From Rhabdornis inornatus (lineage: Eukaryota > Chordata > Aves > Passeriformes > Rhabdornithidae): a stretch of DNA of 64,000 bases. Under the pieces are notes generated by a model, which was given only the letters and a program-made list of their open reading frames with translations, was not told the DNA's origin and did not search any database. Position 1 is the first letter of the stretch; each line of letters starts with the position of its first letter. Positions 1 to 13,200 of this stretch are shown one piece after another. A program made the position numbers and the translations under genes. Location of the stretch: NCBI GenBank assembly GCA_013397075.1, contig VWZS01011030.1:131334-195333 (forward strand), in the 5' to 3' direction.

Positions 1-3000
1 GATAAGAGGAACAGAATTCCTTTGCTTCAAAGAAAAGAGATTGTTAAATGACTTCAGTTTCCTCCAGTTGTCAAAGGTGGTTCTTTTGTCACTTCAGGCC
101 GGCTAAGGCTCAGCAGCAGCACAAGCTCTTCTCCACAAGAGAAGAGAATTAAAGTTTATGCAGCACAATTCAAGCACATGATGCTCAGGTTCTGAAATGC
201 AGGACTGAGCCAAGCATTGGCCCAATTGCACTTTTAGCTACATCAAGAGAATTGAGCTGGTTTGCTCACCACTTACCAATGCCTTATAGAACACCAGCTT
301 TGAAATGGAGGGTCATGACACTAACCAAAACCTGTCTGTGTGGGGACCTCAAGTTCAAAGAAATCAAGCTCCCAGCTGGAAGCACAGACCACATTGGAAA
401 GGTTGGAACAAAGGCTGACTTACAGCAGGATCCATTCTCTGCATCAGCTGAGAGTACAAATCTCAGGAATTTTTACTGTGCACTGAGAGCAAATGTAATA
501 TGCACAAAATGCCTCTGCCGTTAGTACAAGGCATTAACAAATATTAGGCATTGATGAGGCAAAAGAGTGAACTGCTTTAAAATCATGAACTGAGGATGAA
601 CAGCTTTGAAATAAAGCTGGGGAACAGCAGATAAAAAACTTAGCATTTTTGCCTCTGGACTAGATTTCCAGACCGACACAGCACTGCTCTCTGGATTTGT
701 TTGTGCATTCATACTTGGGGATAATCACAGGCATCACCTTGTTTCTGCCAGCAGCCAGTGATGCCAGGGCATCATTACATATCCTGCAATCAGGGTATTT
801 AGATAAATATATAAATTTAAAATAATAAAACCTGTGGGTGGAACACCCAAGCCAAGCAAATGCTTTGCAAAGCAGTTAAGCAGCAGAGGCAGAAAATAAT
901 CCCAAAGCAAAGATATTCTATAGTACTGTACTATTTTATATGGCCAGAGCAGTATCCACATCCTACAGAGACACAAGAAGCAGCGGCTTGTGAACCTGCT
1001 GAGCCAGAGTGATCTGTATTAAGGAAAGAAGAAGAAAAATACTAGAAGTGTAAAGAACTGCTGGTGGTCTGTGCCTGTTTACTCCCAAAAAGGAAAGGCT
1101 CAGCCTTGTTTACACCTCAGAGCTCTGGCTGCCAGTGCAAACAGCCTACGCTGTGGCATTTGATGAAAGTGAAAACTATTAAGATGCCTCATAGAAACCC
1201 CCATAGTATTCAAATCAATATCCAAGAATTTACCATATTCTGACTTTAAATATACCCAAGAGAATTTTCCTGTGTTTCTGCTTCAATTTATATTTCTCCC
1301 TCAGTTGACAAAGCCACACAACATCTTCACAACGGTCTCTGCTTCACCACACTTGGCTTTAAAGCATACTTTGAAAAATGAAGCATGAGATTCTCAGACA
1401 CTATTGAAAAATTCTGAAGAAAAATAAAGCAAGTTATTTTATTACAGTCTACTTAGCAGTTTGGGATTCAGGCCTGAGCATGCTGCTGGGTACAGATGTA
1501 GAAAACATAATTTTAACGTGTCTATAAAATGAAGAAGGAGCTGCTTTACCAGAAAAACAACGTATACCTAAATATTCTAACATTTTTATGAAAAGCATTG
1601 CAAAAGAATACTTAATAAATTGCAGATGAAAACATGTTTCTTCCATCTATGCAACTCTACCCTCCAGTCTTCTAGAGTAAACTCCAAACTGAAAATCTCA
1701 CGACAAAGATGTGACAACAGCTCAGGCTGATAAGCTGGGCTGTTAGAGGAATAGAGCACATGGCACAGAGCACAAATACCAAACCTTATATTCCTTCAGT
1801 CTCACAAGTCTTTATCTTTTACCATGGTCAAAATATGGAAAAGCTGAAAATATAAATAAAACAAAGCTGAAAATGCCAAACTTGAAACCCTAGCTGAAAG
1901 AAAGATCTCATGATAGAACAAAGCTATTTCAGGTTTCAGTTATTATCTTTCTGTATTTTACATTTATACTATGTTTTTTCAGGCAGTTATGCATACTTCC
2001 AGCACTTGCAATTTTTTCCCCAATCTTTTGGTATCTTTTTCCACAACGTATTACTAAAAAAAACTGAAGAACCTTGTTATATCTCTGCTGTTCCTTCAGA
2101 ACTCAGCTATGGGACTAAAGCTGATGCTAATGGTAAATTAGTCTGGCCTTTTCATTAATTTTACAGTGTCACTCATCTCCCACAGTGTTTTTTCCTGTCG
2201 TAAGAACCAGCATTGTATTTGTTTCTGCACTTTTCTTTTGCCCAAATTTCTTCAGGAATAGAAAAACAAGAGTTTGCAACTCTGCATTTGAAATACTTCA
2301 ACAAGAAATGGTCACTGGTTGTTCCTTGAAAGCAGTTTTCTATCCTGCCACATTTCAAGACTTCCCAGAAGGACATCAGGACAGGCTGTCTCTACATTAT
2401 TATTTTCAGCACAGGTTTCCAGGGAGCTGAAGCTGCAGTTTGAATTCCTACAGCACACCCCAGAGCAGAGCCTCACAATTATTTAAAAAATAATTTAAAA
2501 AAAAAATTAGCAATCTAGAAATCTAGTAATTCCACTGGTACTCCCCTTTGCCTTTACGTAATCAGTGCATCAAACACAAGAGCAATAGTATCTGGAATAT
2601 ATAACAAATTCAGTGTTAAGTTTGCCCCTCTCCAAAAGAGGTGTTTATGATCACAAGTGAAGGGCTGGTCTTTCACTGGTCTGTGCTGTCAGTAAAAGGA
2701 TCAATCTGAGACAGGGTCTGATGAAGAGGAAATCTCTGTTCAGCTCCTACTAGTTAGGATCTTGAAAGGTCATTTTGAATTTGGGAAATCTTGTCTGGGA
2801 AAGAAGCCAGCAATTCCTCTGAACTGAAGTGATGTTGGCATTTAAAACTCAGAGAAAGCCCCGACTGATGAACCAGTGACAGTCTGGAAAAATTCTGCTG
2901 GATGCGCCAAGTAGCTGCTCCGAAGGTAGAGGGGGATAAATGTATCCCTTGACCTTTTTATCCCTTGCTACAAAGCCTTCTTAGGACAGCTTGTTTTTCT

Positions 3001-4854
3001 CTGCTGGTGCTCAAATTCTTGTTTTTCACTCCTCACCTCTGCAAACCATCCAACAACCACAGTGGTTTGTGGGAGCAGCAGTGCAGGATGAAGGACTTTG
3101 GAGCAGCATGTCTTTGCTGGCACAGAGGGACAATGACGCACCAGGCTCTGCGAGATCAGGCTTCTCTGTTTGCATTAACAATTTTGATTATCACACACGT
3201 ATGTGTGCGTATAAAAATATTGTGGTTTTTATATATATATATATATACATATGTATACACATGCGTGTTTTGGTGGTGGGATTTTTCTTATTTACAGAAA
3301 AAACATAATTCTTGAAACCTCTTCTCTTTGATTTGAACTGCAGCTCAGATTTCAGTCTTGGAAAGGTGATGGTCTGGGTGGATGAACCTCTCTAGTTCTA
3401 ATGATCTCTTGCATTAGGAATACTAAGATAATATGGAAAAAAACCCCATTAGGTTGCACTATATTTTAAGCTTCCTCAGTGCCCCAACTTGAAGATAGAA
3501 TCTTTCATTTATAAGCTTCCTGACATTCCTTGGTAGACACATGAAGAAGGTGCACCTTTGATACAGAACATTTTTGTCTGCTGGAAAGGCATTTCCTAAA
3601 ACTGCTCTGGCTTTTTTATCTATTGCAGCTTCTCTAAAGTGAATCCTAGAAAAGCTCAAACTCAGGAAGCCACCAGAGACCTTTCCCTGGGTACCAAATG
3701 AAGTATCTCCAGAGGCCATACATCCTTTGTGTATGCAAAAAAAAGATCTTCCCTGCAAGATGTAAAATGATAAATATGCAATTACATAATTCTGTAAAAA
3801 ACATTAAGCAGGATTTTCCTGAGGTGATGCATCTGTCTCTGCAGGACTCCTCTAACATGCAACATAATGCACACAGGCAAATTAGCTCATGGCACTTATG
3901 CTGCCCTACTTGCTTGTTATCATTAAAAGCTTTCAGACAGCAATCAATTTCACTGTGCTGGAGATTACTGCAAAACGCATTAAGAAGTTCACGCCTGTGG
4001 CAATGGTCACTGAAAATATTTTGGAAAGCATCCCAGAAGTATAAGACTTTTTCCAGACATCCGAGAGAAACTCTGCTGTGACAGAGCTGCTGGTGTCAAG
4101 ATTTCTCCCCCAGCACCCCTCCTCTTTAGTTGTTTTTTTTTAATAGCAGCACTTTTTGAAAGTACATTTCAGCTTTTTCCTTTTTTTCCTTTTTTTCAAT
4201 CTAGCCAAGATACTTGGGTCATGGAAAACATTAACTTCTGAGACAACTGTCTGAAGCTATCTCCCTCCTTGCTCTACATCATATGTATAAATATATTCTA
4301 GCTTATCAATTTCATCAAAGAAAATGTGAATTGCAAAATTGTTGATTTTTTTTGTAAAATAAGTAGCCCCAGGGATGTTCCTGTAACTAATAAACAAAGA
4401 AAACTGAATACAGCATAAACACCAAGCACTATTTCTACTTCATATCAAAAACATTACCTTCAAATGCTAAGTCACATAATGCCATCAAATCTTCAAGGCA
4501 GGGTTTTGAGATGTGTCTCAGAATTTGACAAAATACATCCTAAAATAATTACTGCAGAAAACCTGCAGCCCTCTGTCCTTGGAAATCAATATTAGATTGA
4601 AATCTCCTTAGAAATATTCACCAGGAATGTTCCCATGAAGCTGTCTCAGACTGAAGTACTCCTGAAGCTCAGAGCCAAAGACTGACCTTAAGTTTTCTCT
4701 GTTCTCAAACCCTCCTCAGCCAGAAGCCACCTCTGAATGTCCATCACCTGCCCAGTAAGTACTGAAATGTGAGTGGCGATTGACTCAAGGAAAGGAACCT
4801 GGCAAGCAGAGGCATGGGGACGTGGGAAAAAAGGCTAGTAGAACATCCAAGAAA
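1..4854 (-). other. DNM3 intron, no gene seen
   Basis: This is AT-rich intronic sequence downstream of the first PH exon. Apart from the TA microsatellite at 3230, short A/T runs (2480-2510, 4132-4142) and T-rich blocks near 4170-4200, I see no exon, RNA gene or recognisable transposon. The open frames are short and have no family resemblance. Confidence 0.6.
3230..3247. repeat. (TA)n microsatellite
   Basis: Nine uninterrupted TA units are followed by a mixed TATA/CATA/TACA stretch to about 3263. Just upstream, 3194-3207 is a small CACAC/GTGTG palindrome. This is typical intronic simple sequence with no sign of function. Confidence 0.9.
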
Positions 4855-5105
4855 ATAGAAAATTTTCCAAAGATCCAGTGGTCCTCTGGTTCAACTTGAG
4901 GCCACTTCCTCTTGTCTTTGGTTGTCTGGGAGAAGAGACTGACCCCATCTGGCTACAGCCTCCTTTCACATAGCTGTAAAGAGCAATAAGGTCATCTCTG
5001 AGCCTCCTCTTCTGCAGGCTGAGCCATCCCAGATCCCTCAGCCTCTCCTCCTATGACTTGTGCTCCTTCACCAGCTTTGTTGTCCTTCTCTGGACTGGCT
5101 CCATC
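4855..5105 (-). mobile_element. CR1 LINE fragment
   Basis: This is a diverged piece of a chicken-repeat-1 (CR1) non-LTR retrotransposon inserted in minus orientation. The plus strand shows the familiar landmarks in order: 'caacttgaggccacttcctc', 'gggagaagagactgacccc', 'ctggctacagcctcctttca', 'gagcctcctcttctgcaggctga', 'ccctcagcctctcctcctatga' (written here in part) and 'ccttctctggactggctcca'. Only the 3' portion of the element is present, as usual for 5'-truncated CR1 copies, and the very 3' end is not recognisable. Divergence from the consensus I remember suggests an old copy. The reverse transcriptase region is absent. Confidence 0.85.
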
Positions 5106-8100
5106 AAAGTTACTGCCATCAAAAAAAAGGACTGCAAGTGCCATGCAGTGCTGGTCTCCTCCTGACCCTACTGCTAGGAGTGTGTGCAGAGGGAAGTGTG
5201 TGTAGGAGAGCTGCCAAATATGGTGGGTTTTAATCTGCAGATGCTGCAGATTAAATGCAAATGTCTAAGCATTGCTCTTTCCTGGTAACTGTACGTTAGT
5301 TTGTCACAGGCAGAAGTGTGTTCCATGAGGGACACTGGACACATTGCAAATCATTTTGATTGTGCTGCTCAGTTGTTCCCTTGCAGCATAACACAGAAAG
5401 CAGAGGGCCTGTTCCAGCATCACCCCAAGAGAAAGCTGTCAACTTACAGCACACCTTAAAAACACCCACCTGAAACAGAGGGACAAACTCCACTGCCTTG
5501 GCCACATGCTCCCTTCAAATAGCCTGGCAGGTGCTGAACTCAGGCAGAAACCCCAGCAGGAGGTAGCACACTTTGGAGAAGCACACAGCAACCCCTCTGG
5601 AAGGACAGAGACATCCTCAAACTGAAATAACCATGGACTGTTCAGGTGCTGTCCCTGCCTTCCATGTGGTGGCAGACCTTGGGTTATTTACTGACAGATC
5701 ACCTTTTTCAGCTTCATCCAAGCCTACCCTTGTGCCCTTGCTGAATCTCAGTGAAGGATAACACCCCTAACACCAAAGCCTTGGAGCCTGGCTATCCTTG
5801 GCACTGCTGGCAGTTCTGCAGGTCCAGAGCAAGCTGTGCCACGTCCGCGACAGATCATCCAAAGCCACCTTCGCAGCCAGCTCAAGCAGAAACAGACAAA
5901 CAATCACTCTGCAAGCACCATCACCAACTGTGATGCCTTAAGTTTCAGCCTTTATATTTTTCAGATCAGTACTGCTTTAGTGCATAACTCTAAAATTCCT
6001 CTAAAATTGACAGTAGCCTGTCAGCTACTCTTCTCCCATTTTATTCAGACACAACAATTTCTCTCTTGGCTTGAAGCTCAAGGACACATTATGGTCTCAG
6101 GCCCCAAGAGGTGTAAACAATAGTGAAATGGGGGGCAAAACTTGGAGTAAATGACTTCATTACCTGAAGCTGTAATTGGACAATTAACCTCTGATGTGCA
6201 AACAGACCAAACTTCCATCTGTCTGAAAACCTCATGACCATCATCCATCTCGGGTGTAGCCTCTGTGAGGCTCCTGCACTGCCCAAGCTGTACCCTTTGA
6301 AGGCCTTTCAATACACACCTGCTTTATTTTCTGTCTAGCCTCTGTTCTAGGTAGCCTCTCCAAGGCATCAACAGCACATCCTCAGCCATGTGGGATCAGT
6401 TTCCCTATGTCAGAGGCAACAGGCAGAGGTTTGTGCTGAGGCAGATCGTGCACTGTCACAGCCAAGAGCTAAGAACAAAGCAGGACTGCCACTGAGCACT
6501 GCAAGGGGCACGGGGGGGAGTGGGGTGCTGAAATCAGGAGACAACATCTGGGACGCTTCTGGCTGCCAGATTCATTCTCAGCAAAGCAGCACCAAGCCCT
6601 CAGCCCACCACAGACTCCATCGTCATCCCAGTGAGTGACAAGCACAAAAACTGGGCAAGGAGAGTATCTCTGCAGAGCACCAGCACCCGGGAGGAGGCAT
6701 TTTCCTGGCCCTTGCATAGCGCATGAGGTCTTCAGTAACTGCCAGATTTAAGAATCTTACAGTAGTATTCTTTGGCTATCCCAAAATAAAAACCTTACTA
6801 GTAACTCAAAAGTATTTTTAATTGTTTTTCTACTTTTCTCCCTATCTCTTCCCATCCAGACTAACGCCAAACCCTGTCTTTTCTTGCAGTGACATTTAAA
6901 AATATGTCATTTCTCCTCTGTATAAAATAACGTCATCTTTCAAGAATTCCAGTTCTCCCATGTCTGGATTCCTGCAATCAACTACTACTCTGATTCATAC
7001 CTAACACCCTCTTTTATTCCACACTGTTTGCTTAGGGAGGGAAATACACATTGAATACACCATTGTGTAGTCTGAAAGTTGTGTTAGGATGACAAACACC
7101 TGCATTTACTTCATCATCTTTGTTAAGATACTGTCAGTTGGCTTCCCCAAGAGCACAATTAGAAATGAGCTCTTTACTAAGGAAATAACCTCTTACCAGT
7201 GATCACAATAGCTGTAAGAACTATCTACAGCATGCTCTAAAAATTTGTAACATGCAGCTTGGATAGCTATTGTTGGCGAAGTGATATTATGAAAATAAGA
7301 TTTTTAAAGATTCAATAAACAAGGTGTAAAGCTCTGCTTCAGCAGCACTGGCTACACATGCTTAACTGTGGCTGTTTCAAAGAAAGGTACGATGGCTTTG
7401 AAAGTCTCCAGGAGCTTGAGAACTCCACACAACCAATGGTACTGCAAGAGGTAATTATTGCAAACACAGAAGGTGACAAAAAAGGTGCACTGAAATCCAA
7501 AAGTTGAAACATGCCTGCAAAAATGGTAAATTTTTACAGTATGTGGACAAGGAAGATGAACCCCGCAGTCTCTCTGGAAGAAAGGGAAATATTTACTGTG
7601 CAGCACTTCCTCAGCAGTGGAAGTCTTTATCAATGCTGACTCAAAATATTGGAAACTATCAATTCGCTGGCCCTAACCTTGCAGGACACTGTAACAATTG
7701 TAAAGAATCACTGCAGTGTACGTACAGCAGTTCTACACAACACTGACATACGGCACTGAATTCCCAGACAGTCAGTCAAAGTTCTGGGCAGGAAACCAAA
7801 TTCCATGGTTTTTTTTCTCTTTAAACACTATGTCAAAACACCCCTATTACTCGTTACTTGTGCTTTGAAAGATCTACTCCACTACTCCTTAATGTCGTTA
7901 GCTTTTACAGATACTGCAACCAACAAGGAACTGCTGCTGGAAAAATCTATTACATCTGCTTTCTAAAACTGATATTTTGAGAGTGTTTCCATGGGAAAGC
8001 AGCATGGTCACAACAAAAATCCAAGAGAAAACAAGATAGCTAACTTCCAAATATACGTACAAAATGAAATTTCAGTAAGGAATCAACTATCAAACTCCCA

Positions 8101-9792
8101 AGTCTATCATTTTTCACAAAGAAGCTGGTTCCATGATGGATTCTGAAAACTTAATTCACACAACTAAGCCTTACTCATGTAAACCATCTTATGAGCTGTA
8201 TATGAGCTCATTTCACACACAGTTAATTCTGTTATCAGAGACCATCCTATAATGTGTTCTAAAGCAATAAAGAACATTTTAGACAAACATTTTGTTTTCA
8301 GGTCACTCAAAGATACAAAGCAGGGAGGACAGCTTATTGCAAAGTTTTCCATGCAATAAAATTGTAAAAATACAATGTAAAACAAAGAAAACAATTCAGC
8401 TAGCTCCCCTCTGGCCTTCAAAAGCCTCAAAAGTATTTAAATAAAATACTGAAATAAAAAGTTCATTTAAAATGTTCTATGTCTGCCCAAGCACTATTTT
8501 AACATCCTATTCAGCAATTTGATTTTCTGTGATCCACTCTTTGCATTTACATTACTCAAACTAAATGCATATTTTAATTATTGTCTCGATTCATTCCTTT
8601 TGCTGAAATAACATTCTGTGCTCCTTTGAGGATATTCCCAAGGTTACAAAAATGAGATTGTCTAGCAGTTTAGATTTGTTTGAAATGTCTAATAATACAT
8701 TATACTGAAATAGCTTAAAATAATGAGGGTTTTCTACTAATACATTACCAAAATATAATTACTAGTAATTCCCAGGAAAGAAGTACATGATAATAGACAA
8801 GGCTACATGCATGTATATTTAAATAAATGCATTACAGAACTAATTGCCATTACTCACAAAAGAAAAAAAAATCCTCCCCAAACCAAGTGTTATAAGCCTG
8901 CAAAATTTACATTTAAAAGAAATTCTCATTCCCTAATGAAAACAGAAGGCCTCAAAATGCTTTTCAATCTGCCCTGAAACTGCACTTTGGAAATGTGCGT
9001 GAGGCGAACCTAATTCAGAGGGAGAAAAATACAGTTTAGACTAAGAAGACAAAACTATGATTTAAAATCAAATTCACTTGGCAGCTGCACAGAACCTAAT
9101 TTACAGGTGAATCCTGAGTCCCCTTGTTTTTCTTGCACTCACTTCCTTTTCCCATCCACCTCCCACATCTCCTGCAAAAGATGTTTGGTGCAAGAAAAGT
9201 TAGGAACTAGAGAAATGCAAAGACAACTCTGCCAGTTTGTGTGTGGACAAAGACCACCACGTGCAGGTGCTTTCTGCAGAAGAGCACTGTTTGTAAAGGG
9301 CTGGAAATGTACACTGCACTCCTACAAAACTGACACTACCTCCTCCTAACAGGTAGGTGAAGATGGCAACCTCTGACATCAGTGACCTCTGATATTTTCT
9401 GCAGGCATAAACAAAATCTCAGACCCTTTCAGAACACTAAGACACAAGGTCACCTTGAAATGAAGCACATTATGGAATTCTTCTTCTGCTCACTGAAATG
9501 GAGGAAAATTTTATATACCATAACAGGCACATGCCCCTCAATCTAAAATAATTATACTCTAATTACCATTGGATACTAAATTCTCTCAGCTTAAACACTA
9601 CAGCCAAAAAGCCTTCATTATTTCATGATTTGGCTCATTTAGCGCAGAAGTTGACTGGTGTCAGGTGCTGAGCTCAGTAAGAAAACATTTCTAATTGATT
9701 TGAATTAGGCTACAAATTCTCAGCTTACTCTGCAGCTCAAGAAAGTCCTCACTGCCCTCATACAAACATCCACAAAAGGAAAAAATCCTACC
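5106..9792 (-). other. DNM3 intron, no gene seen
   Basis: Intronic sequence between two CR1 copies. It contains the inverted repeat at 5229 and otherwise unremarkable sequence. The part from 5500 to 6720 is somewhat more GC-rich and holds several overlapping short open frames, but none shows splice-site support or protein-family similarity. Confidence 0.55.
5229..5255. repeat. Perfect inverted repeat, 12-bp arms
   Basis: The arms 5229-5240 (tttaatctgcag) and 5244-5255 (ctgcagattaaa) are exact reverse complements separated by 3 bases. The site lies about 120 bases beyond the CR1 copy at 4855. In isolation it could form a short hairpin; no transcript or known element was recognised. Confidence 0.85.
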
Positions 9793-10241
9793 ACAGAATG
9801 GTTTGGCTTGGAAGGGAATAGAAAGCTCATCTCATTCCCACCCCCTGCCATGGGTAGGGACACCCTTCGCTGTCCCAGGCTGCTCCAAGCCCTGTCCAAC
9901 CTGGCCTTGGACACTTCCAGGGTGGAGCATTCACAGCTTCTCTGGGAACGTGTGCCAGGGTCTCACCACCCCACAGGGAAGGATTTCTTTCTGATACCTG
10001 ATCTAAACCCACTCTCTATCAATTTAAAGCCATCACTCCTTGTCCTATCACTCCAAGCCCCTGCCAAAAGTATCTCTCCAGCTCTCTTGGAGTTCCTTTA
10101 AGTTACACTTCAGCTGCTCTAAGGTCTCCCTGGAGCCTTCTCTTCTCCAGGCTGAAGAACCCTAACACCCTCAGCCTGTCCTCACAGGAGAGGTGCTCCA
10201 GCCTTCTGAACATCTCAGTGGCCTCCTCTAGACTTGTTCAA
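9793..10241 (-). mobile_element. CR1 LINE fragment (3' end)
   Basis: This is a 5'-truncated CR1 retrotransposon of about 450 bp in minus orientation. The plus strand begins 'acagaatggtttggcttgga', the reverse complement of the CR1 3' terminus, then shows 'ccccctgccatgggtaggga', 'ctgctccaagccctgtccaa', 'cctggccttggacacttcca', 'cacagcttctctgggaacgt' and 'tcctcacaggagaggtgctc'. It is closer to consensus than the copy at 4855, so it is probably younger. No coding capacity remains; open frames through it are remnants. CR1 is the dominant interspersed repeat of birds and is the main evidence for an avian source. Confidence 0.95.
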
Positions 10242-13200
10242 AAAGAACTTTAACTACAGAATCACAACACTCCTTTCTCTGCTGTTCATGTCCTAAAGGG
10301 GAGGTGGGGCTGGAAGGGAGCAGAATCTAGCAAGGATGACTATAAAGCACTTCAGAGTACCTCAAAGATGAAAAAGAGGAAGTAAAAAGACCAATTGATA
10401 AGTATAACACATGGTGATCTGGAAAAGTGGCTGCAGAGGTGGGAATAAGGTTAGGAAGAGGTTATGGAAGAAACTGTTGCACAGTTATCTAAAATACCTG
10501 TAGATTGACTTAGTAATGGCTCACAAACGGGAAAAGCTAAAAATTTTTAATACAGAATCAAAATTACCACTTAATTGATCTAACAGAGATCTAGTGGAAT
10601 AATTCCTCTGGAAAACTGACATATCTTTATATTCTTGTTTAGAGAGCTGGACAGAAAATCATTGGAAAAGCAACATCTTTCATATCAAAAGCACATGGAT
10701 TGGTGTGGGGTTGGCACAACAAAGAGCATTCCCAAAGGCAATAAAGCAACAAAGAACATGTGCTTCACCATCACCAGGACTTTCAGTGATCACAATACAG
10801 ATTCACAGTAGAGAACTTAATGAGGTATTTTAACTAAAACAGACACACCACGGAAAAAGCTGACCTACTGCTTGGTTGAGGGGGAAACCCATTAATAGGC
10901 AATGTTGAGATGTTGACAAAGCTCCAGTGTTCAATCCTTCTTTTACATTACTCTTCACTAAAAAGCCTACAAAGCAGTGAAATTATGGCTAGATATTAGG
11001 AAAATAAAATTAAGTTAAAGAAAACTAAGCACTAGTATAAACCGCAAAGTTCAGTTAAGCCCCCATCCCATTCCTTCAGCTCTCTCAAGTGTCTCAGTTT
11101 TAAATCAACAGCCTGAAGTCTTAAGAGAACTCTGCAATGATATGTGTAAACCTCTTATCTAAATTACAGAGAGAGAACAAAGCAGCAAACCTGACTTAAA
11201 TGCCCAGGAGCTCCTTGGAACTTTGCCCTGCTCTTACTCTGCTATTTACACTGCAAGCAGCATCTCTGCTGTTCGACATCACACGCAGACTTCACCAAAA
11301 GGAAAGCCCGAGAGTCTCAAACACTTTTGTATTTCAAGCACATTCTCTTTTCCCCTCTGTTCCATCCTGGTGCAGACAATTTTCCATGCTCTAGGCCTGG
11401 ATCCACCAGCTCCTTCTCTCCAGAACTTTTCCAAATCCCAGCTCCTGTCCATGCTCCTCAGGAAGGTGCTCAGGGTGGTATGTTAGACATAGCTTGGCAG
11501 AGGTGCTTGAGACAGGGACTCTTTGTGTGGAGCTGAAAGGCACCAGCACCCTGCGCTCACCCAGCATGAGAACCCCACTCTGCAGAATAAACTGTGATCT
11601 CAAACCAAACCAGGGAAGAGGAGCGAGTCCAGCTGAGCAGACTCAATCCATAGAGGCACCTTCATCTTCCATTGAGCAGGTCAACACCTGGGTGCGCTCC
11701 AAAAGCAAAGGGCTCAAGGCTCTGGGAAATAAAGCACCACGCCCTAATTCATCCCCTCCTGGCTGGGTACCAGCCTAGCCCAGGAGTAGCTACTCATCTT
11801 TTCCATTTGGTAGAGTAGGGTGTTGGTCCATCATCTCAGTGGCAAATAATTTACAGAAAAGCATCAATTCATATGTCTCACATGAAGGCTACAGGAACTT
11901 GTGCATTGTGCACAGCAAAGAAGATCATGATGGAAATAATGAAGAACTTAGAATTCTATGTTTCATGTAGACTCGTGCCAATAAAGTCTTGGATATCCCA
12001 AATTAAGCCTGCTATACAAACTGTCCCTGAACTATAGAGTATTTTTTTTGTAAGCAGAGAGAAACACAACTATAAATGTCTGAAGTCCTTGTCCACATTT
12101 TGACCTCAGATGCCTAAAGGCACTCGTTCTGCTCCCGCAGTGTGGAATGCCCTCCCACAAAGCACCCGTGTGCAATCTTCAGAGGCTATTTTCACAAAGC
12201 ATAAGAAAAAGACATTTCTTGCTAGACTTTCTGCTGTTAGCAGCACAGCTTATTGACCACCTCTGTGGATGCCCACAGTATTTCATACAGATGGGATTTC
12301 TTATGTGTAGTTACCCATTACCAAAATCTAACTGAAAATTTACAGTTGTCGACAATGAGACAAAGGAGGAAGCCAGCTTCTCTTTATGTAGGGATGTATC
12401 TGTCCTCACAGTGAAAAAAGAAAATATTATTTTCACAAGGTTTACTGCAAATTTATTACAGCAATTAAACTGTCCAGTGAATCTGTCTGTATCAACTTAT
12501 TTCCAGATCCAAAACCAGATGCAAAAACCACCTTCCATTTAATTTGATTATTCTAACTCGTGTAGAGTATGTAGAAACAGATATTTTGGCAACTGGCTGC
12601 TAACGAGCTTTCCTAACTCTTTAAAGCTGTTCTTGCAATGCTTTTTCTACAGTATTTACCAGAAAAAGCTAGTGATTAGAAAAGAGTTAAAATCCATGCT
12701 CCTTCTGCAGCAGAAATCACTGAATCTCTCCTGCACAGAGAAGGGTTTCAGAAACAGAGCTCCCCGAGAATCCACTTTGCTGCTGGCCATGGCTTCAGTG
12801 TGTTTGTCCTGCAGCTGCACAGCAAAGGGTTAGCAAAGCATCCACACTACAACGCCCATTGCCTACTCCACCCATCAGGGCTTCTAACGTTACCAAAAAT
12901 GTGCAGGATTTTTAACCCACTGGTGGCCACTGGCATTTAAATGCTCAGGAAGTATTTATTTTTTGACTACGCATTTTGCAATGGAGCTATGCACTCTCTA
13001 GAAAGATTAATTATTAAATGGAAGTCTTACAGGGAAGATGCACAGTTTTTTTATTAGTGAGTTTGCAATCAAAGAGACATGTATTTCATATTTTAATCTA
13101 AAACTAAAAACCCCAATACTGTATTCAGCAGTGTAAGGTTCTACCTGTTCCTCTAAGCACCCACCTACCATTCTGTAGCTTTAACATTAATTTTCTGTGT

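Noticed and set aside
3230..3263. TATA-like sequence as a promoter
   Set aside because: It is a TA microsatellite with no transcript or CpG context nearby.
9803..10101. Overlapping plus and minus frames of 60-97 codons
   Set aside because: They lie inside the CR1 3' fragment, which is non-coding in this part.
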